From Caenorhabditis elegans (lineage: Eukaryota; Nematoda; Chromadorea; Rhabditida; Rhabditidae), in assembly GCF_000002985.6 (NCBI RefSeq), contig NC_003284.9:9548001-9612000 (forward strand): a DNA stretch of 64,000 nucleotides. The letters are read 5' to 3'. Positions 22,201 through 35,311 of the stretch are shown here, in pieces. Numbering within the stretch: the first letter of the stretch is position 1; each line of letters begins with the position of its first letter. The translations under genes and the position numbers were made by a program. Below the pieces are notes generated by a model. The model saw only the letters and a list, made by a program, of their open reading frames with translations, searched no databases and was not told the origin of the DNA.

Positions 22201-25200
22201 AAGATGACAAGAGTATATAAAAATTTGCAATTTTCAGTGTTCCAAGAAGCATTGTCAAACTATTGTGATGCCACTCACAAACTTATCAAATCAGCTGATA
22301 CTGCTGGACACAAATCGAAAAATGAAGCTCGAGAGCTTTCAAAAGTTTTTAAAGAGTTTGTACAGGGAGTAAATGCTCATCAAAAAGTCGTAAGCATCAA
22401 TCTAAAGAAAAGTTTCGCATTCAATATATAATTAAACATAGATTACGGAATTTGACGCGCTGGCACACAAAGTTCATGACTATAGCAACAAGGAAAAAGA
22501 CAAGCTGAAGACAGAATTTGCTGAGTACAAAGCAAAAGAAAAAAAACTTCTGAAACGCAAAAATGGAGAAACTGAACAAGATATTACCGCGTTCCATAAA
22601 AAAGAAGCAGCCAGCTGGGCAAAACAACAGGAAATGAGATACAAATTTTTCAATGACAAGCTGCAATCCTGGATTCACGGGTGAGTTAAATGTAATTAGA
22701 ATTGTGAAAATAGCAACATTAATTCAATTTCTGGAAAAAAAAACTCTCATAAAATATTATCAGATACGTCGAAATTGGGAAATTATTCCAAGCCCAAGAA
22801 GTGATTGTTCAGCCAGCAGTTGGGAGTGTGATCGCTGCACCGGTTGAAATTGAGACCATACCAGAAGACCACAAAGATTGGCATCAAGATTTACATGAGC
22901 ATGCCGCCGTTGTTGCAGCTGAGGAAATTAAAGAGAATGTTGAAAAGGTAAAACACAATTTAATGCGTGTATATCATATTAAATTTCAGAAAGTAGATGA
23001 AGCTGTACAGGACAGCCGCAGCAATTCGACTTCATCGGTTGCAACAACGCTAGAGGATCTTCCATCTTCTCGTCGTCTCACAAATGACGTTTCCGGAGTC
23101 ACACTGGTTAGTAATTATCGCCGTCAATCAATTGAGGTTAGTTGAGGACTAATATGTCATGTGAAGAAATGTTTCAAAGTTGTTATAAGTCAATATTGTG
23201 TATAAACAATAGGTCATAGTTACATTAAATCACGTACATAAAACTTATAATACATACGTTTCATTTTGTATTAAAAAAAAAGAACACTCACATTTTCAAA
23301 GTTTATTACTATGTGTAAGCCATCGGACTAGTTGTAGGATACTTAAAATTTGAACTGTTGAAGCAAGGAGGTATTCAAAATTTCTCCTATTTTGAAAAAT
23401 TCGCATCTGCAATAACACTATTTTTTAATGTTTGTATAATGTCCGCATGTGCTATTAAATTATCTAGGATAAAAATCAATAAAAAACGCAACATTTTGAA
23501 TTTTAATTTAGATTAAAATCAGTTTATTTATTCATAGTTAAGCCTGCATGAACTTTCAATCAGCAACACAGTGTTTTCAAAATTTAACAATAGAATTCAA
23601 AAATGTTTGTAAACATCGAAGCAAAAGTCTTTAATCGAAAAAAGAAATATTAGCATCGTTTTGTCAATTAGATTTTATTGAGTTTTCACTTTGGTTTTGA
23701 AATCTTGGCAATCTTTCTATCACGTTTTAGAAATGTTACGCGAATTTTAAAAGGCTGACTGAAGAACAACTATTTTCACGTGTTACATAATTATCAAAAT
23801 TTTTTCGTAACAACTTCACGTGTTTGTTTAATGGTAGAATAGCGACGTATGAATAGTTGCTCTATTTGACTCAAAATTACCTCACATAACATTACTATAT
23901 TTTATTTAATCTTTCACATAAAGTTTTTATCAAAGATTTGAACTGCAGTAAAAACATTTCATATTCTTATTATGTATTCACAACGTGCCCCGAATTAAAA
24001 TACCATGCATTGGTTTTTACAAACAGTAAATGCAACTGGTTTATTTCGAAGAAAAATTTAATTGCCGTATTAATTTCAGATTCAACAACTTCCACCCAAC
24101 AACAGCTACTCCCACATTGCTCCACCAGTCTTGCCGCCAAAACCAGTTGTCGAAAACCCCCAATATGCTCCGATTCGCGCTCAACCAGTTCCAGTCACAC
24201 GCCAGGAGGAGAGCACATACGCCCCTCGTCATAATGTTGTCGCCGAGGTAAGCATCTGGTGTAATCATCTTTTCACTCGCTATTATTTGTCCATTTTGAT
24301 AAAACTATGCGTTTCCAGCAAGTGCCTCAACAGCCGGTTAATAGCGCTCCAGGTGGTGTCCGCCGTGCTGGAAACACAATTCCAGGTGCTGTTAATGTTT
24401 TCGGATTTGCAAATCAATCAAATCCTCAGCCAAATGTCCGCTACACGCCTGTTCAGGTAAAAACTATTCGTGTAATTTTCAATTTTCAAGTGTGATAATC
24501 CTTCAGAATAGCACGCCTTATCAAGTTGTTACCAGCGATTATATTCGCGTTGGGAGAGTCGTCGATAATCCAGTGACAGAGGAGCAAATGAATGCTAAAA
24601 AGTGAGTACTCACAAGAAATTTGAAAAAAAGAACGACATATTCAGATTCCACGTGGATTCTAGTTACCTTCCAATGGCTGCTCCATCTCACCAAGCACAA
24701 CAACACAGTCGCAATCATAGTACAGATATTTCGGTTCCATCATTCTTCAACCCATCACAATATGGAAGTATTCTGATTGTTAACGATGATTTCAATGCTT
24801 CTTCCGGAGAACAGATGACTGTGAATCGTGGAGACAAGGTACCAAAAACTTTCTAAATAATTTTGAAAAATTAAACTAAAACTTGTTACTTTTTGTGACG
24901 TCAAGAAGAAAACAAAAAGAATATAAAACTTTCAAGCAAAACGGCAAACCGATAAAATTTCTAACAACAGACCGGTGCCCTAAAAAAGTGGTAACATTTG
25001 CCTGTATCAATATTTTAATTTGACACTATTATAGGATTTGAAAGCCTACATGAGTAGAGTTTCATGAATGTTTTTTTTAATCAAAATCAATTTAAGGTTA
25101 TTAATTTTTTATCAAAAAAATCTTAGCATTGGTTCGAGATATTTAATTTATGGAATTCGTTTTTACATTCAAACAAGTCCTTACTGAACATTTGTCTAAC

Positions 25201-25445
25201 AGGCTCTTTGTAATATTTAGTATTGAATTAGAGAATACTTGCAAAACATAGTGTAGTTGAAAACTATGTTGATGTTGTTCTTTGTTAGATATTTTGAAAC
25301 ATGCATTAGTCACCTCCACAATTTTATCACATCTGATTAATTTCAGGTAATCCTCTTAAAATGCGGATCTCGTGGATGGGTGTTTGTCAGAGATTCGATT
25401 TCTAACCGAACAGGATGGGTTCCTGAGCCATATGTCAACCCATAA
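19296..25445 (+). CDS. I-BAR-like, proline-rich, SH3 domain protein
   Basis: Exons: 19296-19428, 21379-21510, 21551-21601, 22238-22389, 22442-22680, 22764-22947, 22990-23136, 24080-24247, 24319-24456, 24507-24601, 24646-24838, 25347-25445; 576 residues. After a Pro-rich N-terminus, about residues 85-250 form a charged helical region (FQEALSNYCDATHKLIKSAD onwards, with many Lys/Glu heptad-like stretches). It resembles I-BAR/IMD membrane-binding domains by pattern. A Ser-rich linker and Pro-rich segments (PPVLPPKP, an SH3-ligand type) follow. A C-terminal SH3 domain is split over the last two exons (ILIVNDDFNASSGEQMTVNRG, then GWVFVRD and TGWVPEPYV). The order suggests an IRSp53/BAIAP2-like scaffold linking membrane curvature to actin. 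The SH3 is firm; the I-BAR call is inference. The first intron (1.95 kb) and the one before exon 8 are long. Confidence 0.88.
20690..20960. repeat. GC-rich block resembling a dispersed worm repeat, in intron 1
   Basis: Inside an AT-rich intron, 20690-20960 is abruptly CpG- and GC-rich, with phrases such as GTAGGCGGCGATTTTTGG and TTTCTCGCCGCTTGGCGCC that recall dispersed C. elegans repeats. It holds an 87-codon open frame without splice or start support. I treat it as a decayed transposon fragment rather than a gene. Family identity was not checked. Confidence 0.45.
23137..24079 (+). other. Long intron of the SH3 gene
   Basis: This 943-base AT-rich intron separates the Ser-rich linker exon from the first proline-rich exon. 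I see no exon with a strong acceptor and donor in it. Confidence 0.5.
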
Positions 25446-26043
25446 ACTTTCAATTACAAAAAAACAACATTCTTGTCATTTCTCGTTTTGTCTGTGACTT
25501 ATCTTCCCATATTTTCACCAGAACGCCTATTTTTGCAAATAACTATTTTGTGATTTCCTGTAATTCCTTGATTTATTTCCCCAGTTTTTAAATAATTCAT
25601 TCTTATCCCAGTGGTCCAGTTTTTATCAATATTTTATTCACAGTAAATAAGTAATTAAAACACATGGTAAAGCAAAAAATATTATTGTATGGTAACATTT
25701 AATGAATTTAATGATTAAAGTCATGAATGTTGGTGTAATTCTTAATTAGAGAGTGTTTGGGAAGAATTGGGCAACCTGATAAAAAAGCAACTTCAGCAAA
25801 AAAAGATTCTCTGCCATAATCAGAACGAAATCAAGGTGGCATGATTACAGTTTTAGAGAAAAAGCAGCAAAACTTATTGGAATCAAAAATAATCTTGAAT
25901 AAATTCGTAATGATTTAATATTGTTTGGAAACTTTTTAGATTTTTGTTGATCTATCATCAATACTAGAGGTGTAGAAATTATATATTAAAAAACGCAGCA
26001 CACGTGTTTAGAATTACGGTTGGAATAAAAAAGGAAAAGAAAT

Positions 26044-27866
26044 TCAAGCACTTAGAAGGCCATTATTATCCTCTTCTTTGCAGTTACGCATTGCTTCTTC
26101 CAAGAATCCTGAAAAATGCTGTTACTTGTATAATAAGAGTTAGTGTCGAAATCTATACCTCTCTTCATTTCACGGACAATGACAGTCATTAACTTGTTCC
26201 ATCCCAGACGAGCCAAGCAATTTTCTCCGCTGTATACATTATTAATATCAGCAATCTTAAGAATATAAGTTTAGAATTGTGCAGTAATGTTGGAATCCTT
26301 AACTCCTACCGGGATAAGACTTGCATCAGTATCCACTTTTCCATTTGCAGTTCCATTGCTATTAGTATCCTCCTTTTCTTTGGAGCTATCCGTTGTTCCG
26401 GTTGTTACTTGATCAACTGTTACTTTTTTGAAGACAAGCCAGTTATCTGCTCCAAAATTGACTCCTCTGTAGAAATGAATTTGTCCAATACGATGTGCCA
26501 TGTCAAAAACACTGGAAATTGGACAAAAACCGAGAGATCCGACTGCCGTGTCAAGGAAGTTCTGGATACGGTGCGCCTGGAAATCTCCTATTTTTTAAGA
26601 GATACTTGTATTATCAAAGCAACTTTAAATGTTTATTTTCTTGTATTTGTTGATTATTAATTTTTTGGTACAAAACTATGATAATGTCTTCAATCTGATA
26701 ATTTCAAACTCTTTAAATGTTTGGAGTAACACGGAATTTTTTTTGAGTTGACAGGTAACTTCTATTCAAAATCTAAATTTAAACATCCTCACCTGTAAAT
26801 GAAATTCCTTGCTTTGATTCAAAGCACGAATATCAAGACTTTCACTCTGAATACCGAAATACTCAGCAAACTTTGGACGTTTTTCAATGAGCGTCTGCAG
26901 AATCTTCTTTCCAACGTTGTCGGTTTTCGCGCTGCAAAACTTTGAATTCAAAAAGCAATTATTCATGGGTTAATGGACATCGATCAAAATCTAATACATG
27001 TGGAAGCAAGCCGAAGACGTAACGCGTGATGCTCGCATAATCGAATTCATTTTGCTTGTATCATTTTTAGATGATTTCTGGCATTAAATTAGGTCTGGTC
27101 TATGAGGAGTAAACAAAAATACATATTAGTTCAATTTTTTTCACATGTAATTGGCAGTTGTTTTGAGCTAAAAAAAAGATATTAATTTTACTTGCCAAAA
27201 CGAATTTTCAAACTTATTATAATAGCTGCTAATGAAATTTTTTTAAAATAAATGTTAATTTGTGTTCACAGATTTTTTGAAACAGAAGAAAACACATGTA
27301 AGCCTGTTCACCTTTTGTTCAACTGGAGTAAACTTATGTAACGAAGTGAGCTAACAAATAAAAACTGTTATTTTTTAAAACTTTGAAAAAAAGTTTTCAA
27401 AGGTTTCATTTTCAAACTGAAAAATATGTTATACGGTTTTATATTTGCGCACAAAGGAAGAACGAAATCAGCAAAAATAACGACAAGGCAGATTTAATAC
27501 CGTGTATGGCAATTAAATACCGTACGACTTACACACCAACAACCGTATTTTTTACAAGTTTGCTTTCACTATCTTGTTACCTTAAAAAACATTTATTTCA
27601 AAAAGTAATATCGAATGCGATACAAAACTGGAAATTAGGTTCTTTGAAATGAATAACAGAGAAATTACTGTTTAGCAATGTATCGAGAAATAATTATTTT
27701 TAATCAGAAAATAATACAAAATCTAATATGTGGTTGCAGAGTTCTACGCTTAATGGTCTTGCCAATGATTATCATCAACTTACCGCCTCCAAACGTCTCG
27801 AATTGCTGTCACTTCTTCATCGGTGATTTCTGTTGTCATTCGTTTCTTGCTGCTGCACAATCCCAT
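26044..27866 (-). CDS. glb-17: Globin with N-terminal acylation signal
   Basis: Exons (minus strand): 27866-27784, 26931-26793, 26576-26310, 26255-26159, 26108-26044; 216 residues. Helix A is EVTAIRDVWRR, and the C-D region is PKFAEYFG. The E helix is LQAHRIQNFLD, with Gln at the distal E7 position. The F helix has IGQIHFYRGVNF, where His is the proximal heme ligand; the H helix is WNKLMTVIVREM. The start MGLCSSKK has Gly2 and Cys4, a signal for N-myristoylation and palmitoylation, so a membrane-bound globin is likely. A Thr/Ser/Asp-rich insertion (about residues 137-165) precedes the last helix, longer than in typical globins. Convergent with the SH3 gene. The symbol is from memory; the family is certain. 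Confidence 0.94.
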
Positions 27867-28282
27867 TTTGAATTTCTTGCACCTGAAGTAAATAATCAAT
27901 CGTGACAATTCTCAAAGCTTTTGTAGGTAGAATATATTAATGAAAAAGAACGGAAATGTCATGATTATCGGCAAGATGAGCAGTGGAGAATATCAAGGCG
28001 TCTCATCCAACCTCCTGATGAATAATTCATATTGAGATGAGGGAGTGAAGTTAGAAGAGGTCGGGGGTAAAGGTAGAGAGGAGCCCAACTATTCCAGGTA
28101 CATCCAACACCACGTTCATTTGTCATTTCCCGTTTTTCAAATTTTCCTATAGATCGATGTCATAATAAATTCGCTTTTTAATTGCCGGAGGTGGAATAAG
28201 TGATGAAGTAAAAAATGTTTAAGTCTGAAATGTCTCAATGTCCAAAAAATTTGATTTTTTTTATTTCACTTTTTTTTTGCAG
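27867..28282. other. Upstream region of the globin gene
   Basis: This would contain the promoter of the minus-strand globin. The stretch 27960-28110 is purine-rich and less AT-rich than its flanks. No ORF is supported. Confidence 0.4.
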
Positions 28283-28394
28283 GTTCAGCACCAGAAACTG
28301 CTCCAGACAATCACAAAAAAGTAACCTGTTGCAACACACACAAACAAAGATTGAAGTTTAAGCAAAGATAAAGAAATCAAAAATCTTGAATAAA
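28283..28394 (+). CDS. Orphan 3'-terminal exon candidate
   Basis: A strong acceptor (CACTTTTTTTTTGCAG, ending 28282) is followed by an in-frame 13-codon tail (VQHQKLLQTITKK, stop 28322-28324), with AATAAA at 28389. This is the look of a last exon. No upstream plus-strand exon is evident nearby. It would splice in phase 0 from the SH3 gene exon ending at 24838, which would replace the second half of the SH3 domain. Two other frames are also open for a short way, so the frame is uncertain. Confidence 0.3.
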
Positions 28395-28947
28395 AGTTTC
28401 ATGTACATCTAAGTTTTCTTTAAACATTAAAAAACCCATTCCTCGTTTTTTAAGAGTCCATAAAATATTAATAGTTGTCACGGAGTGATTCAAATGAAGA
28501 TATTGAAAATATTTTTAAGGTGGATGTTTGAATTTGGATATGATTTGAATAAGAGCACTGAGAGTTCATAATAGCCAACAAATTTCAGATTTTTCGTTAA
28601 GAAAACGTTCAGCAATTAATTTTAAAGTTTTCAAAGAGCACAAATTAAACATATTCAAAATTTAGAGCAATAATGTATCTTCAAAACTGTTTTAATAATT
28701 AATTTTTAGAATTGGGCTCGTCTGCTAGTAAAAAGTGAACAATGAACCTAACCTTTCGACTTTCAAACATTTAAAATAATGGAATGCATCAAAAACCTTG
28801 AAAAGATTGAAAAAGTAACTCAATTTCATTGAGTGAAATCCAGAATAGAGTGTCACCCATAAAGAAACAATGGAAAAAAAGAATCTACCCTCCTATAAGG
28901 GCGATTGAAAACTCACACTTAATTGAAATTTTGTGACAACTGACTAG

Positions 28948-29205
28948 CGCGAAGAACGAAACGGGAAGAAGAATAGAGAAGTAAAAGAAGAATACGAGGA
29001 AGATGATGATAATGAAGAAGCTGTGGTGTCTGATGAAAATGACTTAAAAATGAAGAAAGGTGGGATTGCATTTGTGAATAGGCGGGGTTCGTGGACTGCG
29101 TGGATTACAGCATTTAATTCCAAAAATAATGAGAAACACAATGTCAAGCACAACCAATTAAAGTGGGATCATCAACGTCACGTGCATCTAGATGTTTCTG
29201 AAAGT
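28948..29205 (+). CDS. Orphan internal exon candidate, charged low-complexity
   Basis: An 86-codon open stretch runs from a TAG acceptor (weak, not T-rich) to a good donor, AGT|GTAAGG. It begins with an Arg/Lys/Glu/Asp-rich run and continues with GGIAFVNRRGSWTAW and a His/Asn-rich tail. It may be a fortuitous open frame. No partner exons were found. Confidence 0.2.
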
Positions 29206-32200
29206 GTAAGGCTTCTGTGATTGTTACGTATACGATCAGAAACATCAATTTGTTTCAATTTCAAAAAAGGACTAACCATTGGAAACATCGAAACAAGAAT
29301 GAAAACGAAAATAAATGAAACAAAACTCAAACAAGGAAATTAGTTTGTGCTGGGCCGTTAACTTGTGAAAAAACAGACGAAGAAAGTAGAGACAAGCAAT
29401 TGTCGAAAAACGTTTCATTTCTTGCTTGTCTGGATACATTACGATTATAAATTTAAAGTCAAATTTCAAGTTTAAAGTTGAGAGGAAGTTAATATCAAAC
29501 TGCAAACGGAACCAGTAATTATGTAATATTGAAAACGTTTTCCTCGTTAAGCCCACCCATTCAAAATAGAATTGACTACTCCAAGTGTTTGTGACTTGTC
29601 GATTGGTAGTACATTAGCTTATTTTTTCAATTTTTTGATTTTTTGACTGAAAATTTCAACAGTCTTCACTTGTGAAATTTGGAGTTTGAAAAACGAGCAA
29701 AGAAAAATTTGGTTGAAAATTATTTGGGATGATACACTTTCATTTTTGTTCGTTCCGTTGTAGTTTCGATTAGATAGGTAACAAAAATGTCCGTCCATTA
29801 AAGAAATCAGTTTCAAATGATAATAATAATTTTTGCGAAGATATTCAAAATTCGACAAAGGGCAAAAAAAAGTCTGAAAATGTATTCCATTTTTAAGTAA
29901 TTCAAGAAATTTATCTGATTGACTTGATCACGATTTCCAGGAAAAAACAAGTTATTATTGGAAGTTGTTTTCTGTTAATTTATGCGATACTTGATAGTGT
30001 AAACTAAAATTCATTAGACAAATTTTTCGCCGAATGAATTGTACTTCTTGAAGTTTAAATTACTGTTCTTTGAATTAAAACCAAATAATTTTAATTTTTT
30101 AGGCAACCAATTTGAATAGTTTAAATTTCAATAAACACAACTATTAAAATGTGTATGCATATAATTAGGATATTTGAGATTGTTGTGCCGTGAAGACAGG
30201 AAAAACTATAAGAATAGTTTATTAGTAAATTAGGAGAAGCCTGGAATAATCAAAATAAAATAAGTTCTCTTTGATTTTTTGCTCACGTATCTAGTAAAAG
30301 TTCACGTTCCTATCCAATAAAAATTCACCATTTATATTTTTCGAAATTTAAGTATAAATATCCAGCCAGTATCATCTTAACGTTGATTTTATCAAAAACA
30401 TTATAGGAGAAATAAAAATTGATGCAATTTCAATTTCAATTTTACTCACGTCAAGCATGTTTAGATCTCAAAATTTTCTTTGTTTTAAAAATTATTTAAC
30501 TATTATTTCCAACTCTCAATTGCCCTTTGCATGGACTGTTAGGCCACTGTTATGTAGGTTCAAAACTTCTGATAATTTTAAGATTAATGGTTTCCTCTGT
30601 ATTTTGAAAAATGTGTGTTGATCATTTTATACGATACATAATAAAACCCACTACATTTAAAAGCTTAAATATAAAAATATCCTTGGTTATAATTTTTATT
30701 TTTAAATGTTTAAGTAGACAAGACTTCTATAAGATAATGTATCTATATGAAACAATAATCCCTTTGATTATTTTGGCAAGTTCCACTGAATTCCAAACCC
30801 ACACTGTGTAAATATGGCATCATTGTTTAAAAGTCAATAGATAAAATACAAGTGCAAAAGAAAGGAGCAAAAGTTCGGGAACATTTTTGCTCATTTATCA
30901 CAGATCAAAATTTTATCTCATTTTTCATGATGCAGTCATTTTTTCAAATTGAAAGTAAATGTGCTAGAATAAAAAAGAGGGCAAAAAATACTTCATCTAT
31001 ATGTCAACTTTGGAATGCATTTGAATATACTTGCAGAATGTGGAGCAAAAATGAAGGGACGAATGAGGTTGTATGAATGATCAATTGTTTCAGTTAAAAG
31101 TAAAATTTATGTTGTTTGAATTGGTAAGAAATAAGAAGGGAAAATGCATTAATCATCATATGTTCTTAAATTTTTCTCAAATTCGCGTTTTTCGTTATGC
31201 CATCTTTTTGGTAAGGCCCCATCATAATTTTTGTTCTTTCCCAATTTTCTCAAATTAATTTTCAGGTTATTCGAAGAAAAAAACAAGAATAAATGAAAAC
31301 ATCCTCTAGACATCCCTCTCAAACAACATTTCAGGGAGATCTCTTGTGTGTTTGGTTATCTGAAAAATGTATTTCATAAACATTTACCGTATTTCCTCTA
31401 TCAGTCTTGCATGCAAGACTAATTTTCAATTGGTCCGTAGGTGTGCAAGACTAATAGGGGTGCAAGACTAATAGAGGCTGCAAGACAAATAGAGGAAACA
31501 CGTTAATAGGAATTTATGTATTAGAAATACTTGAAAATGTTTACGAATTCTAAAATGTTTTTGTGTTTTTTAGCGTAGGAAAATTATTTCTAACAATAGT
31601 CTAAAAATGACAATACATAGTATCGAAATAATGGTTCACGTGTTGCCCAGTACTTTGTTTTGGAAATAACTTGTAAAAAGTTAACAGAAATTCAAATTAG
31701 ATTTAAAAACAGCTATTCAAAATTTAAACTTTATCATATGTCTCTCAAGAGAAATATATACATTTTGTCTCATCAGAAATATTCTGAGAAATTTTATGCG
31801 GAAGTGTCAATCGCAAAAATTTGGACTCACTAACAGAGTTATTTATTATTTCATTTGAAAATCAATGTATAAAATGTTGAAATTAGTTAAACGTGAATTA
31901 CAGATGAAATAGGAAAAATGCTTTTTACGCTACTGTGCGCTCGATATGCAGGTAATCATAATTGATGGAATGTGATGCATCTAACGTTTCAAATTTCAAA
32001 AATTGTTAAATTTATATTTGGGGGTTAAGAAGTTCAACGGTATTTTCGACACTCCATCTTCAGGCTTCTGTTAAATTTAAATTTAATTGCTTCTGTGGTA
32101 ATTTCTTTTTTTTTAGTGTTGATAGGATTGGGTTTTGCTTACTGTCAGTGCATAATTGTCAGTGCATAGTTTTTTTTTGACAAAGAAATAATAAAATAAT

Positions 32201-35200
32201 CATTTTACAAGCATTTTTAGAAACATGTTTGCCAATCATCAAAAAATCATCAAACAACTTTTGTTGAGTATGCTGCTCTTTTTAAAAAAACAATTAAAAC
32301 AAATTTAAGCAATTTTTTCCCAGCTTGTATTATTCTACCTTATCAAAATTTTTAAAATTAACTCGAAAAAAATGTTTTTCTATTTCGATCTGAGTGAAAC
32401 GTGTTCAATTCGAATGTTTTGTATAGCTTAAAATTCCCAAGACTTGTCTACTTAAGTTTGTTTGCATTATTTTTTTTATAGAACATCAATAATTAGTGAC
32501 AAACAATCTTTTTGAACAGTTCTGACGACCGAAATGTGTTCGAACCCATTTTTTTCCAAGTTTTTGTTTCATAGCTTAACTGAAATACATGTGTTTCTCA
32601 AATATTGTTGTAATTATTTCTAGCAGACTTTTGTAAACACTGAATATTATCCCGAGCTTAAAAAATTAGTTAAATGTTTCAATTAATCTTCACTCACAAT
32701 TAATCCCTCAAGACTTTAAAAAATTTAATATATCCTTCTGTACTTTGTTACATTCTCAAAGGTAGTCAATAAAAAATACTGTTGATTTTTGAGAAGCTAA
32801 CTTTGCAATTCAACAGCCTTTACTAACAAAAATGCAGTTTTCTTCACTTCATGCAAACAATTGTATCCCGTTTGTAAATACAAAATGTGAAGCATAGAGA
32901 CGAGTAAAACTTGTTAACTCCAAACAATATCTACCCTTCATTTTTTGCATGGAGGAGCAAAGGGCATTCACCATGAACGCAAATAAACCGATTTCCTCCT
33001 TCCGATCCTTTTTGTCACATATTCCGATCAAATTGTTTGTTAGTGCAAATCTTAATATAACAATTTTGTTTGTTCAGTAATTTATTTCTGGAATCAAGTA
33101 GCACTTCATACAAAATTTATAGTCAACACTTTTAGTCAACAGTCAATTTGTTGAAATTCACACGTGTGAAATGTATTGAATCTTTGAACTTTCCTAACTG
33201 TTCGTATGACTAAAAAAACTTCAATCCATCTATATTATTTGCTCAAATGAAATTGACATTTGGCAAACAGTCATTTTAAAGAAAGACACTGTTTTTCTGC
33301 CAAAATATGGGAAATTCCTCGGAAGCTCAGGTCAAGACCGAAATCTTCTTGTAACAACACTACTGTTTAACGTTGCTCTTTGAGCACGAGAAAAAACAAA
33401 GTGTGTCTTGGTTGGCAGTGTCGCCATCTCGATGGGATTATACTTTTGCAAAAGGTCAGGAAAATACCAATGAGCAGTCTTGACTAAGGTTGAGCTCAAA
33501 TGTTCAAGGTTGTGACAAATTTTAATGTGCGATCTCTCAATCTTTGATGTTATTGAATACCATGAGTTAAATCAAAAAATTAAGAAAAACATCTCGTAAC
33601 CAGTTTTGTTTGCTTTAATTGTTGAAAGTAGTTACTGTTTTTTTCACTAAGAAAACACTTGATGTATGACTGGCAAAAGTATAAATTTCAAAGGTTAGGA
33701 AATTATTTCGCAATGATTTTATTTTTATGAGTTCTACCACCGAAGAAGGCAACAATATTTGTTTTATATGTAGCAACAAAAAAAATTAGTGACCAGATAT
33801 AAATTATAAATGGCTTTGAAATTCCTTATATTTGAATACGCTTCACATGTATAATTATTTGGAAAAAAGGTTCATGCTTGGCAAAGTGTCGCCCGAACAT
33901 AGAGCCTAAATTTCTTGTTAGAGACATTATGTAATGTGAAAGTAAATGAGTTTACATATGTTTGCTGAAATCACAATCAAGAAAAAAAGTGATGAAAAGA
34001 CATTCTGCAGCAGAGATTTTTGTAACCCTTTTTAGATAACCGTTATCTGAAACGGTACACATAGTAGAGGTACTACAACTAGATGGATTTAAAAACATAT
34101 AATTCAATCAGTTTGGCTTAAAATGTCACTGTGTTTGACAAGATTGGTGAGTGTATAAGTATAATAGTGTATAATAGAATGCGTGTCATCTTGGCTACAT
34201 CTACATGGAGCACAATTCATTTTGACTAGAATTGGCTACAAAAATTAAAATTTATATGACACTCCTTTGTCCACGCCTGATTAAGAGAACGTTTTTTAAT
34301 GCACACCACGTCAATTATGAACTAATTTGTATAACGTTCAATAAGAAAACTGAACAAAATATTTGAGAGTTGAGAAAAAACGACACTTAAACGATTGGAA
34401 AGCGAACTACTTCTATATCCGCCAACGCACGATTTCTTTGTTTCGATATTTTATTCATACCCTCTTTGGCTGCTTAGAATCACCCACACATGAGCTTCGG
34501 AGTAGCAAACATATGGTTGTGTTGTGCTCTGCTCTCCATGTACATCTAGTTTCCGCTACAAGTTGTGTTGAACAGTTACACAAAATTGACCCGTCGTGAA
34601 AATACACATTCTCTCCCTCTCTCTCTCTTGTCTATGACAAAGCATGCTTCCAGTTTCATTTTTTCAAATAAAGAAGTTTTTTGTATGTAAGATGTTTCAC
34701 TTGAAAAAAGACACAAAATTGGTTGTTAAGAGAGGTCAGAGACAAAGGAAATTATGCGTTACTACTTTCGGCCCCTATTGTCAAATTGGTGGCAAGAACC
34801 GAAACAGTTCTTAATGACTCTCAGTTTTTTTCCTCCCCATCATAGTTTGTTCTTGAATATTCGAGAACGAAAAATGATCCAAAGTAGAAAATTATAAAAG
34901 CTTTGGTCAAGATCCGAACATAATTATTTGCCATTGTTATTGTTCTATTCTTCATCTCAAAAAACAGGTGACTACACCAAGGATAGTAACCACAACAATC
35001 ACGTAGTACTAACAGAGGAATCCAGTTTTTTTATGACGAGAGTATGAAAGGGGAGGTGGGGGTTGACGAGTTGTTAACCCCTTTGCATTGACACTCCAAG
35101 GTTTATTTGAATTTGAGGAATAGAAACATTAGAGAATAATGGAACAAAACATTTGAGAAATTCAATGTGGAAATGAGAAAAACAACTTATGACGAATTTC

Positions 35201-35311
35201 AGGATATCAAAAATTTAATTGTGAAGTGTTCAAGGATTTTAAATACCATCTGGATGGAGAATGGAAACACAGTGATAGATCATTCAATTTTATGAAAAAA
35301 ACACAGATGAC
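29206..35311. other. Large gene-poor AT-rich region
   Basis: Apart from the small foldback element at 31386-31503, I see only AT-rich DNA and short low-complexity open frames over these 6 kb. A pyrimidine tract (CTCTCCCTCTCTCTCTC) is at 34611-34629. It could contain introns of a gene whose exons I did not recognise, or distal control DNA. Confidence 0.4.
31386..31503. mobile_element. Small foldback element (MITE-like)
   Basis: ACCGTATTTCCTCTATCAGTCTTGCA at the left matches the complement of TGCAAGACAAATAGAGGAAACACG at the right end. The unit TGCAAGACTAATAG is repeated two or three times internally next to the right arm. At 118 bases with no coding capacity, this fits a miniature inverted-repeat element. 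The family was not identified. Confidence 0.6.

Noticed and set aside
29272-29858. Minus-strand ORFs of 94 and 79 codons
   Set aside because: They are AT-driven, with no acceptor-donor pair that joins them in frame.
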